Below the pieces are notes generated by a model that worked only from the letters and a program-made list of their open reading frames with translations, searched no databases and had not been told where the DNA came from. Positions 1 through 9,547 of a stretch of 64,000 nucleotides of DNA are shown in pieces (position 1 is the first letter of the stretch; every line of letters begins with the position of its first letter). The translations under genes were made by a program, and so were the position numbers. The DNA is from Piromyces finnis (Eukaryota > Neocallimastigomycota > Neocallimastigomycetes > Neocallimastigales > Neocallimastigaceae), in NCBI GenBank assembly GCA_002104945.1, contig MCFH01000010.1, positions 558,001-622,000 on the forward strand, written 5' to 3'.

Positions 1-1
1 A

Positions 2-2107
2 AGCGTTAAAGAGGTTCAAGCGTTTCTTGGGTTAGCTAATTATTATAGAAGATTCATTGCCGGTTTTGCTGAGATCGCACAACCACTGAATGCGTTACTT
101 AAGAAGGATGTTAAATTCTGCTTCTCTCATCAGTGTGAAAATTCTTTTAGTTTAATCAAATCCAAATTTGCTTCTTCCCCTGTTCTTGCATACCCGAATC
201 GTGATATACCTTTCATAGTTGAAACGGATGCAAGTAATTTCGCTATAGGAGCAATCCTTTCACAAACGAATCCAAAAGACAAGTCGGTTCATCCAGTGGC
301 ATTTTTCTCTAGATCGCTTAGTTCTTCTGAAAGGAACTATCCGATCTACGATAAAGAACTTTTAGCAATTGTAGCTGCTTTAGAAACTTGGCGACATCTA
401 CTCAAAGGAACTACTCAGCCTTTCAAGATTTTCTCGGATCATAGAAATTTGCTCTACCAGAAGAAACCCGAAAAAATGACTCAAAGATTAGTTCGTTGGT
501 CTCTGTTCCTTGCCGAGTTTAACTTTATCATCGTTTATCGGTCGGGTTCTGCTAATGGTAAACCTGACGCTTTATCTAGAAGACCAGATTACTTAGAAAA
601 TTTTAAGTATAACAATGACATTCCAAATTCCGTCCTTAGACCCGAAAACTTTTGTGCCATGGTTCTGGATAACAATCCCCTTATGGATAAAATCATTTCA
701 AATAGCAAAGATGATAAATTTTACTTTGAAGTATGCAAATATTTAGAAACTCAAATTCCCCCAGTCCCTCATTCGCAAATCGAAAACTTTAAAATTCAAG
801 ATGGTGTATTATTATTCAATAATAGGATCTATGTCCCCCAAGATTGTCGTTTGGAAGTTCTTAAAATTTGCCATGACTCACCCTCCGCTGGACACTTCGG
901 ATTAAAGAAAACTACTTCCCTTATTGTTCGTGACTTTTGGTGGCCTTATCTCTCAGTCGATGTCAAAGAATATGTTAGGTCTTGCGAAATATGTTGCCGA
1001 TCAAAGGATTCTCGACACAAACCCTATGGATTTCTCTCCCCTTTGGAAATTGCTGAACGTCCTTGGTCTTCCTTATCTATGGACTTTATTACGGATCTCC
1101 CACCTTCCCAAAAGTATACTTGCATTCTTGTAGTCACCGATAGATTAACTAAATTATGCCACTTCATTCCTTTTGAGAACATCCCTTCTGCCTCCGATAC
1201 TGCTGATGCTTTCATGATCAACGTTTTTCGTCTCCATGGATTACCAAATGAAATTCTTTCGGATAGAGGTACTCAATTTACCTCTAAATTCTGGAATTCA
1301 ATTTGCAAATCTTTTGATATAAACCTAAAATTTTCTTCTTCCTACCATCACCAAACTAACGGGCTGACGGAGAGGGTAAACTCCGTTGTAGAACAATACC
1401 TAAGGTGTTACTCAAATTATAAAGGCTCTAACTGGTACAAGTTCTTACATCTTGCTGAATTTAGTTACAATAATGCCGTTCAAGAATCTACCAAAACTTC
1501 ACCATTTTTTGCTAACTATGGCTATAATCCAAAACATTCTCCAATTTTACCAAGTCGTACCGAGATACCAACTGCGGATGAATTCACAAGAAATTTCAAA
1601 GAAATAATTAAAACTCTTAAAGATAACTTGAAGAAATCCATTAATCAACAAGAAAAATTCGCAAACAAACACAGAAGTAAAGCCCCTGAACTCAAGGTAA
1701 ATGATAAAGTATGGATCAACAGTTCTTTAATAATGCGTAATGGTAATAAGAAGTTAAAACCTAGAAAACTTGGTCCGTACAAAATAATTGAAAAAATTTC
1801 TCCAGTTTCTTTCAAATTGGAGTTACCAAAAGAAATTCGCATTCATCCAGTCATCCACGTTTCAGAATTGGAACCCTACCATGAAGACAAGTTCAATAGA
1901 AAGCAACCGCCACCTCCGCCGGTTATTGTGGATAATAAGGAAGAATTTGAAGTCGAAGAGATATTGGATAAAAGAAGATATTATGGTAAAGTCCAATATC
2001 TAATTAAATGGAAAGGATACCCAATATCTGAAGCATCTTGGGAGCCAGAAACAAATTTGAATTGTCCAGAACTACTTAAGGAATTTGTAACGAATCATAG
2101 AAATTAG
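2..2107 (+). pseudogene. E1: Ty3/gypsy chromovirus pol, 3' part
   Basis: The frame is open from the window edge, so the 5' part of the element lies to the left. In order it shows the end of reverse transcriptase, RNase H ([11 protein letters not shown] near 225-260), the integrase zinc finger (H..H..CEICC, about 870-1000), the integrase core with its three acidic residues ([19 protein letters not shown]) and a C-terminal chromodomain ([20 protein letters not shown], about 1950-2060). A chromodomain on the integrase defines chromoviruses and is thought to steer integration to marked chromatin. The last six residues and the stop are supplied by an LTR that begins at 2086. E2 and E3 instead end a few residues after the same LNC motif and have a separate 3' region. 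The natural 3' end and polypurine tract of E1 are therefore missing, which fits E2 having inserted here. Confidence 0.93.
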
Positions 2108-2494
2108 TAACCTGTCTTAGTGGTTAGTAACTAAGACCTTGGTTTGAACTACTCGAGTTCGAAACCTCATTAATATCTTTTTTTTAATTATTAAAATATT
2201 TTATAACGAAATTTTACCAAAGAAGATAATTTCTGATTGGCTTAAAAAATTAAGTTGTAAAATTTTTATAAATTTACTTTTAAAAACATTTATATAAATA
2301 CGAGTGAAATTTCTCAAAAAATTATTTGGAATTCGAGTTTTTATTAACAAAGAAATTTTATAATAAAAATAAAATTATTAAACACTAACCTGTTATAATT
2401 TTGTTAAGTGTTCAATAATAAAATTTTTATTTGCTTTTATTATTTTCCTTTTTATATATTTGTGTTTTTATTTATTGAACATTAGTTCTTTACA
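2086..2494 (+). repeat. LTR of family A (5' LTR of E2)
   Basis: This 409-bp repeat begins TGTAACG and ends CTTTACA, so it has the TG..CA ends and short inverted termini of an LTR. A second full copy of the same length lies inverted at 5036-5444, and a truncated direct copy starts at 8219. The three are almost identical wherever they overlap, implying recent spread. It contains a TATA-like box at 2291-2300, about 35 bases before the proposed RNA start. The sequence right after it (2495 on) behaves as the internal region of E2, so it serves as the 5' LTR of E2 while also truncating E1. Confidence 0.88.
2335..2344 (+). promoter_or_regulatory. Proposed 5' end of E2 RNA (self-primer)
   Basis: GAGTTTTTAT sits about 35 bases downstream of the TATA-like box. 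It is the exact reverse complement of ATAAAAACTC, the first bases inside the LTR (2495-2504). In Tf1/sushi-type elements the 5' end of the transcript folds back and primes reverse transcription at such a site. The start of transcription is inferred, not shown. Confidence 0.6.
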
Positions 2495-2504
2495 ATAAAA
2501 ACTC
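2495..2504 (+). promoter_or_regulatory. Self-priming PBS of E2
   Basis: ATAAAAACTC follows directly on the CA end of the LTR, where a primer binding site belongs. It does not start with TGG, so it cannot pair with the CCA end of a tRNA. Instead it is complementary to 2335-2344 in the R region of the same LTR. Confidence 0.6.
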
Positions 2505-3196
2505 CTAAAATATATAATAACACCTTAGTGTTTAAAAAAGGAAGAATTTTTAATTTATTAAAAAATTAAGTAAGTCAGTGAAGCTTATTTTAACAATAAG
2601 GGTACTGAAAACAAAAGTAAAACCCACAGTTATTATAAGGGGAGCGCCAGGACGCTTAATTTAATAATAAAGAAAAAATTCATTTTCTAATAAAACGTTT
2701 TCTACTTTTAATAAATAAAATTAAATTTTATTTATTATTTTTGAAAAAATATTAAAATAACAAAGAAGTTAGGATTCAATACCTCCCTTAGCGTGGATAG
2801 TTGGACACCTATACGTAATACTTTGTTGTTTAGATATTATTAATAATCGGGGAATTAAACCTATTTTTTTTCTTTCCGCTTAATTAAGTAAGTGACAATA
2901 AAGAAACTAATACCGTTAATTCCTTTTATTGAAAATTTTCATTTCCAATATTAACAATTGATAATATCTACGTTATCAACAAAGAGCTACAAGGGACCTA
3001 GTATTGAATACTAATAAAATTAAATATTTGATGGTCCAATACTATTTAATTTGACTCTTTGTCTATATTTAAAATATTTTAATCAATAAATAATAATAAA
3101 GATTTAATTTTTTTTTTCTTTCTTAATTTCTTCAAACATAACTTTATCTTATTTACATAATTTTTATTTTCAAACAATTATATTTTTTTAATTTTA
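2505..3196 (+). other. Leader region of E2, no ORF
   Basis: About 690 bases separate the primer site from the gag ATG, against about 60 in E3. The stretch is A/T-rich with a few more mixed segments, for example around 2630-2660 and 2770-2820, and ends in T-rich sequence before the ATG. I see no coding capacity or known signal. Such length in a retroelement leader may hold an IRES-like or packaging function, but nothing here shows it. Confidence 0.5.
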
Positions 3197-5035
3197 ATGG
3201 AAGGACAAATATTTGATAACGCCTCACTAAAAGACGGTTTCGCAGGAGACAGAAAATATCTCAAAGGTTTCTTAGCCAAAATAGAACTTGTTTTTCTCCT
3301 TTATCCCGAAAGATATCAAGATGAAGAGAGCAAGGTTATCTACCTGATTTCTCGCCTTTATGGAAATGCATTAAATTGGGCCGCTACGCTTATTGACAAC
3401 CATGATCCATGTCTGACCAACTACCAAGCATTCAAGGAAAGACTAAAGGCATTCTACGGGAACAATGATGCAGTCTACGTAGCCAATCAAATGCTACGTA
3501 CTCTCAAGCAACATCGTTTGGGCGGCATCAGAGGATACATCCTTGAATTTAACAAATACTCTGATGAATCTAACTGGAATGAAGAGGCTAAGATGGATGC
3601 TTTTATCGCTGGGCTCAACCAAGAAGTTGCAATGAAGATATTAGAGATGTTCCCAGGACCAAGAGATTTGTTTTCCCTCCAAACTATTGCAGCTAGAATA
3701 GACTCCAGACTTGCTACCAGGGGATTATTTTTTGACAAAAATACTAAGGGACCAAGTTCTAATTCCAGCAATGGCTCCAGAAAGGCTTCCACAAATCTAA
3801 AAGAACATCCCAAGAAGAAAAGATACTTTGGTCCGTTATCCAAGGAAGAAAAAGAAAGAAGAAGTAAGGAAAACTTATGTGTCTATTGTGGATCTCCAAG
3901 ACACCAACTGAAAGATTGTCATAAGAGAAGAAATAAAAACTCAGCATTCGAATCTTTAGTTTCTCTACAAAATAATTCTACCAATTCCAAGAAAAATCAA
4001 CAAGATAGGGTAACCTCAAATTTTAAATTATCGTTTGAACTAGACACAAAAATTCTTATAGACTCCGGTTCTACACTTAATCTAATAGATGTCGACTATT
4101 GCAACGATCACAATATTCCCTACCACTATGAAGAAGATTTACCCAACGTATTCGGTATTGGTGGTAGCCAAAAACTGTTCGGAGTTACTCCACTTCTTAA
4201 TCTTCGCTACATGGATCACCTATGCCGTACTGTCTTTTACGTTACTGATCTACCTGTATATCCTTGTATTCTAGGTCTACGTTGGCTTAAGGAACATAAT
4301 CCAAGTATTGACTTTGAAAATAATAAATTATCCTTTGGTTCTTCATATTGCTTGGATCATTGTATGACTCTCCCTTCGAATGTTCCCGAATTCCATCAGG
4401 AAACTTCTGTTTTTTCTACTGATTGCAATAACTCTTCTTCCGTTTCTTTGCCTATTTTTATTGACAAACCTAAATCTTCTTTTTCAAATTCTAAGTTATC
4501 TCATTCTCGTAATCCCAAAGAAAATCGTTCTAAATCTGTCTTAATTAACAATGAATCTGTTAACGATCCTTTATCACAAGAGACTTGTACTGTCATGGCT
4601 TCTAATATATCTCTTTCTAAAGTTGATTCTTGTTCACCAAAAAACTCTTTTAAAGACTCAAATCCTACTACTAAACTTCCGAAGGAATTAGAATCATATA
4701 TGGACGTCTTTAGCGAATCTTCTGCTGCTCAATTACCACCTCATCGTCCTTATGATTGCCAAATAAACCTAATCGAAAATGCCAAGCTATTTTATGGACC
4801 AATCTACCCACTAACAGACGAAGAAACAAGAGTTTTGAAGGATTATATCGATGAAAACCTCAAAAAGGGTTTCATTAGGAAATCCAAATCTCCTGCTGGT
4901 GCGCCTGTACTTTTCGTTCCTAAAAAGAATGGTGAACTCCGTCTTTGTCAAGATTATAGGGAACTCAACAAAATTACCATTAGAGATTCCTATCCTCTAC
5001 CTCTGATTCAAGATATGCTAGAGCATCTTGGTAAA
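3197..5035 (+). pseudogene. E2: gag-protease-RT, 5' half, interrupted by an LTR
   Basis: This is the first ~613 codons of a single gag-pol frame. Gag occupies roughly residues 1-250 and ends in one CCHC zinc knuckle ([14 protein letters not shown], near residue 228). The aspartic protease motif is ILIDSGS near residue 288. RT begins near residue 550 ([16 protein letters not shown], then [16 protein letters not shown]). The frame stops making sense at 5035, exactly where an antisense family A LTR starts; the rest of the ORF (to 5062) is LTR sequence. The continuation ([14 protein letters not shown]) is at 8211 reading leftward. The start ATG is well supported because E3 gag begins the same way (..[18 protein letters not shown] against ..[18 protein letters not shown]). 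Confidence 0.93.
5031..5035 (+). repeat. Target-site duplication GTAAA (left copy)
   Basis: GTAAA stands directly before the antisense LTR. Its partner is 8214-8218 (TTTAC on the + strand, GTAAA on the - strand), next to the third LTR copy. Five bases is the usual duplication length for Ty3/gypsy integration. The two copies now lie 3.2 kb apart in opposite orientation because the segment between them has been inverted. Confidence 0.8.
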
Positions 5036-5444
5036 TGTAAAGAACTAATGTTCAATAAATAAAAACACAAATATATAAAAAGGAAAATAATAAAAGCAAA
5101 TAAAAATTTTATTATTGAACACTTAACAAAATTATAACAGGTTAGTGTTTAATAATTTTATTTTTATTATAAAATTTCTTTGTTAATAAAAACTCGAATT
5201 CCAAATAATTTTTTGAGAAATTTCACTCGTATTTATATAAATGTTTTTAAAAGTAAATTTATAAAAATTTTACAACTTAATTTTTTAAGCCAATCAGAAA
5301 TTATCTTCTTTGGTAAAATTTCGTTATAAAATATTTTAATAATTAAAAAAAAGATATTAATGAGGTTTCGAACTCGAGTAGTTCAAACCAAGGTCTTAGT
5401 TACTAACCACTAAGACAGGTTACTAATTTCTATGATTCGTTACA
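5036..5444 (-). repeat. LTR of family A, inverted copy
   Basis: It is 409 bp long, the reverse complement of 2086-2494, with intact TGTAAAG..CGTTACA ends on the + strand. Its left end abuts the broken RT of E2 after GTAAA. Its right end abuts a polypurine tract (read on the - strand), so this copy combines the outer junction of an inserted LTR with the inner junction of the original 3' LTR of E2. That is what homologous recombination between two opposed LTRs would leave. Confidence 0.9.
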
Positions 5445-5542
5445 TGGTCCTCCTCCAGGATTCGGATACCAGACGAATCAACTAAATTTATTTGTTACTT
5501 TATTATAAAAGAGATAATTGAAACGAGTGAATACATTTTGAA

Positions 5543-5584
<42 letters not shown>

Positions 5585-5687
5585 TGAATATTAAATTATA
5601 AATATATTTTTTCATTTTCTATTTTCTATTTTCTATTCTCTTTTTCTCTTATCAATTACTAATTTTTTTTTAAATTAATAACTATTA
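5445..5687 (-). other. 3' non-coding region and polypurine tract of E2
   Basis: Read on the - strand, this follows the pol stop and ends in a purine run, GGAGGAGGA (5448-5456), just before the LTR. That is the position and composition of a plus-strand primer (PPT). E3 has the counterpart AGAGGAGGAG at 9062-9071. The region also carries a poly-T run of about 29 bases (5549-5577, + strand) and a short TCTATTT repeat near 5612-5640. Confidence 0.75.
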
Positions 5688-8218
5688 CTAATGTGAATTA
5701 TTAAAGTTTTTAATTAGTTCATCGCAGTTTAAATTACTTTCAGGTTCCCAAGATGCTTCTGAAAGCGGATAACCTTTCCATTTTATTAGATATTGAATCT
5801 TCCCATAATGCTTTCTTTTATCAAGTATTTCTTCTACTTCGTATTCTTCTTCTTCATTTACTATTATAGGTGGAGGTGGATCTTTGATTCTTCCAAAACT
5901 ATCTTCATAATACGGTTCTAGGTTTGAAACATGAACAATTGGGTAAATCTTCAGCGATTTTGGTAATTCTAATTTATAAGTGAGATTAGAGATTTTACTA
6001 ATTATCCTAAACGGGCCAAGTTTCCTAGGATTAAATTTTTTATTTCCTTTATGAATTATCAAGGAGCTATCCAACCATACTTTGTCACCAGTCTTGAATG
6101 TCGGAGGTTCTTGTCTATACTTGTCGGCATATTTCTTTTGAACTTGGATGGCCTTCTTTAAGTTTTCTTTTAGTTTCTCCATTAGGTCTTCAAAGTCTCT
6201 TGTAAACTCTTCAGCTCTTGGAACATTCGTTTGGTCAGGAATTACCGGAGAGTATTTTGGGTGATAACCATAATTTAGGAAGAATGGTGAGAATTTTGTT
6301 GAGTCTTGAACAGCATTATTGTAACTGAATTCTGCCAATGGAAGAAAGTTGATCCAGTTTGTTCCTTTATAATTAGAAAAGCATCTTAAATATTGTTCAA
6401 CAACGGAGTTTACCCTCTCCGTTTGGCCATTGGATTGATGATGATATGGTGAAGAATATTTAACATTGACGTCCAAAGATTGACAAATAGATTTCCAAAA
6501 TTTCGAAGTGAATTGCGCGCCTCTATCGGAAATAATTTCAGAGGGGAGACCGTGAATTTTGAAAATATAATTCAAAAAAGCAAAAGCAGTATCAGAAGCA
6601 GAAGGAATACCTTTAAAGGGAATGAGGTGGCACATTTTAGTAAGGCGGTCAACTACAACAAGAATAGTGTTAAATCCATCCGAAGGAGGGAGGTCAGTAA
6701 TGAAATCCATAGAAATAGAAGCCCAAGGATGGTCACTAATCTCAAGGGGTTGAAGTAAACCATATGGTTTATGACGAGAAGGCTTGGAGCGGCAACAAAT
6801 CTCGCAAGATCGGATATAATTCTTAACATCAATAGAAATGGATGGCCACCAAAAGTCACGAGAGATCAAAGAAATAGTTTTGCGGATACCAAAATGACCG
6901 GCAGAGGGGGAATCATGACAGAGTTTCAAAACGGAGGGACGGCATTTTAAAGGGACATAGATTCTACTATCAAAAAGAAGAAAACTATTACTAAGGGAGA
7001 ATTTATTACTTTGTGGATGTGGAGCTGGGAGATTCTTATTTTCAAGAAAATTGCAAATGTCAATGTAAAAAGAGTCGTTCACATATTCAGATAATATTTC
7101 ATCATTAAGAGAAGAAATGGAACAAATCAAAGCGCAGAAATTCTCAGGGCGTAAAACCGAAAAAGGAGCATCAGAAGGAAGAGAGGAATCCATATAATCA
7201 GGTCTTCGTGAAAGCGCATCAGGTTTACCATTAGATGAACCAGAGCGGTAGAGAATTTTAAAGTTAAATTCGGAAAGGAAAAGGGCCCAACGAACAAGAC
7301 GTTGTGACATTTTTTCCGGTTTCTTTTGATATAGTAAGTTTCGATGATCTGAATAAATAGTAAACGGGGTTAAAGCACCTTTGAGAAAATGTCGCCAAGT
7401 TTCAAGAGCATTAACAATAGCTAAAAGTTCTTTATCGTATATAGGATAGTTTCTTTCAGCGGAAGTAAGAGATCTTGAATAGAAAGCGACAGGATGGATC
7501 ATTTTATCATCAGGAGATTTTTGAGACAGAACTGCTCCTATAGCAAAGTTGCTAGAGTCGGTTTCAACAATAAAGGGAAGATCACGATTTGGGTGAGACA
7601 GGATGGGAGCAGATGAAATTAATGATTTAATGGTATTAAATGCATCAAGAGCTTCAGAGGAAAAATCAAATTTAACGTTTTTACGAAGTAGTCTGTGAAG
7701 GGGTTGTGCAACTTTGGCAAAATTAGGAATAAACCGACGATAGTAGTTGGCTAGGCCAATAAAAGATTGAACTTCCTTGACACTGGACGGAACTGGCCAA
7801 TTAATAATAGCAGAAACTTTATTGGGGTCCATATGTATACCTTCAGAGGATATCCGATGACCAAGGAAATCAATAGAGGAAACAAAGAATTCACACTTTT
7901 CAAGCTTAGCATAAAGACCAGCATTTCTTAAGCGATCCAGGACTTCGATAACGTGCTTAATGTGGGATTTATGGTTTTCAGAAAAAATAATTAAATCGTC
8001 AATATATGAATAAACAAAAATCCCTAGAATATTTTCCAGAACATCATTGATAAAATGCTGAAAAACAGCCGGGGCGTTTTTCAGTCCGAATGGCATTACC
8101 AGGTATTCAAAGTGGCCGAATTTGCAGGTGAAAGCTGTTTTATATTCATCACCCTTTTTGATTCGGACCAAATTATATGCTGATCGTAAATCCAATTTTG
8201 AGAAGATTTTCGCTTTAC
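5688..8218 (-). pseudogene. E2: RT-RNase H-integrase-chromodomain, 3' half, inverted
   Basis: On the - strand this continues the RT exactly where 3197-5035 breaks off. It has the RT core ([17 protein letters not shown], then YIDD), RNase H (ETDSSNFAIGA), the integrase zinc finger ([19 protein letters not shown]), the catalytic acidic residues (MDFITD, SDRGAQF, TERVNS) and a chromodomain ([20 protein letters not shown]). No stop interrupts it. The ORF seems to begin at 8231, but its first residues come from the neighbouring LTR; true coding starts at 8218. Gag-pol of E2 before damage would have been about 1,450 residues, close to the 1,399 of E3. Confidence 0.93.
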
Positions 8219-8559
8219 TGTAACGAATCATAGAAATTAGTAACCTGTCTTAGTGGTTAGTAACTAAGACCTTGGTTTGAACTACTCGAGTTCGAAACCT
8301 CATTAATATCTTTTTTTTAATTATTAAAATATTTTATAACGAAATTTTACCAAAGAAGATAATTTCTGATTGGCTTAAAAAATTAAGTTGTAAAATTTTT
8401 ATAAATTTACTTTTAAAAACATTTATATAAATACGAGTGAAATTTCTCAAAAAATTATTTGGAATTCGAGTTTTTATTAACAAAGAAATTTTATAATAAA
8501 AATAAAATTATTAAACACTAACCTGTTATAATTTTGTTAAGTGTTCAATAATAAAATTT
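8219..8559 (+). repeat. LTR of family A, truncated copy
   Basis: It starts with intact TGTAACG directly after the inverted GTAAA duplication. It matches the first ~340 bases of the 409-bp LTR, then stops inside ATAAAATTT, where sequence from E3 begins. The last 69 bases of the LTR and whatever followed the original 3' LTR of E2 are lost. Confidence 0.9.
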
Positions 8560-8593
8560 GAAGAACGGTTGCCATCAAAACCGTTCTTCAAAT
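8556..8593. repeat. Fold-back junction: 15-bp palindromic arms
   Basis: ATTTGAAGAACGGTT (8556-8570) and its exact complement AACCGTTCTTCAAAT (8579-8593) flank an 8-base loop. The right arm is native E3 gag sequence, also present at 13710-13740. The left arm is not: intact E3 reads on differently at that point. The arm therefore looks copied back from its own complement before joining the LTR. Confidence 0.75.
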
Positions 8594-8678
8594 CAGCAGA
8601 GTTATCCATAAAAAAAATTAGAAGTAAGCAAATAAACGAGGCACTGAGGTAGCGATCTTTTTCTTAGAGTGTTTTTAT
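8571..8678 (-). pseudogene. Start of a second E3 copy (PBS, leader, first gag codons)
   Basis: Read on the - strand after the 3' LTR of E3, this repeats the internal start of E3 almost base for base (compare 13812-13700): the ATAAAAACACT primer site (8678-8668), a ~60-base leader, the ATG at 8609 and about a dozen gag codons, ending in GATGGCAACCG. One LTR thus serves as 3' LTR of E3 and 5' LTR of a second, almost wholly deleted element. Confidence 0.88.
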
Positions 8679-9059
8679 TGTAACGAAATATTATAATAAT
8701 AAACACACACACTCTAATGTATCAAATATATGTATTTTTTTTTTAATAATGTTTATTTATTAAATTTATTATTATAATACGACTAACTCGCTAGGTCAGT
8801 GTATTATCAAACTAAAGACGAAACAAAAAAAAAAAACTAATTTTTATTAATTATTAATAAAAACACTAAAGAACTATTTTATCTTTCTTATTCTCTCTTT
8901 TATACATGAAAATTATTTTTTTTTTTTTTTTTTAATACAATTTGATAAGTGAATTAATTACTTAATGATTGGTTATAAAAATATAATTATGAAATTTTCA
9001 TTAATCTAACCTTAATGATTTTCTAGTCTAACCCTTATCATTAGATATACCTCATTACA
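8679..9059 (-). repeat. 3' LTR of E3 (family B)
   Basis: It is 381 bp, TGTAATGAGG..TTTCGTTACA on the - strand. It matches the 5' LTR at 13813-14200; by eye the differences are almost all homopolymer lengths (for example a poly-A of about 12 against about 19). A self-primer sequence copy lies at 8857-8867. The near-identity points to recent integration. Confidence 0.93.
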
Positions 9060-9061
9060 AG

Positions 9062-9071
9062 CTCCTCCTCT
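9062..9071 (-). promoter_or_regulatory. Polypurine tract of E3
   Basis: AGAGGAGGAG on the - strand, two bases before the TG of the 3' LTR, is the expected plus-strand primer. The sequence upstream (GTCTGGAATCCGAAT..) resembles the matching stretch of E2 at 5457-5480, so the PPT neighbourhood is conserved between families A and B. Confidence 0.75.
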
Positions 9072-9104
9072 AAATTCGGATTCCAGACGAATTTATAAGC
9101 TAAT

Positions 9105-9144
<40 letters not shown>

Positions 9145-9173
9145 AGGCAGTTGACTTCATATGAGAATTAAAA

Positions 9174-9420
9174 GGTGTGGTACAATGGTCGAGTAGTTGG
9201 CAATGAACTAGAAGGTTGTGGGTTCGAAGTCGGGGTTGGTAGAGTAACTTTGATGTAAGGCGGGTTGGCGCCAAGACTAAAGTATGTCCAACAAGTACTA
9301 GAGGTTTCATAGGCAAGGTTCCAATATGGCCGTTTGATAGTACTTGTTCTTGGTACGCTTGTAAGTCCAGTAAATCCCTATGGGAGCTTCGCCAAAACGG
9401 TATCGGTTAAGTTTATTCTA
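9174..9420 (+). mobile_element. tRNA-derived SINE candidate
   Basis: The + strand holds TGGTACAATGG (9178-9188), which fits the Pol III A-box TRGYNNARNGG, and GGTTCGAAGTC (9221-9231), close to the B-box. Their starts are 43 bases apart, almost the spacing in a tRNA gene (44). The stretch TGTGGGTTCGAAGTC resembles a tRNA T-arm. No tRNA fold with a 3' acceptor strand is evident; about 190 bases of unrelated, unusually G/C-rich sequence follow. It sits antisense in the 3' region of E3 between two long poly-T runs (about 9107-9140 and 9486-9544). No target duplication was identified, so insertion is inferred. Confidence 0.5.
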
Positions 9421-9482
9421 AAAATTAATATCCCTCATTTGTGTCTAAAAATTAATGAAAATTAGTTAATTTTATTATTATT

Positions 9483-9485
<3 letters not shown>

Positions 9486-9544
<59 letters not shown>
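9486..9544 (-). repeat. Homopolymer of about 57 T (A on - strand) at the pol stop
   Basis: An uninterrupted T run on the + strand directly abuts the E3 gag-pol stop: the TAA at 9545-9543 (- strand) is the start of a poly-A run of more than 50. Assembly length errors are likely here. Confidence 0.85.

Positions 9545-9547
<3 letters not shown>

Noticed and set aside
2086-2494. LTR at 2086 as a simple solo insertion into E1
   Set aside because: Flanking 5-mers GAATT and ATAAA differ, and the sequence after it carries a conserved primer site and the gag of E2.
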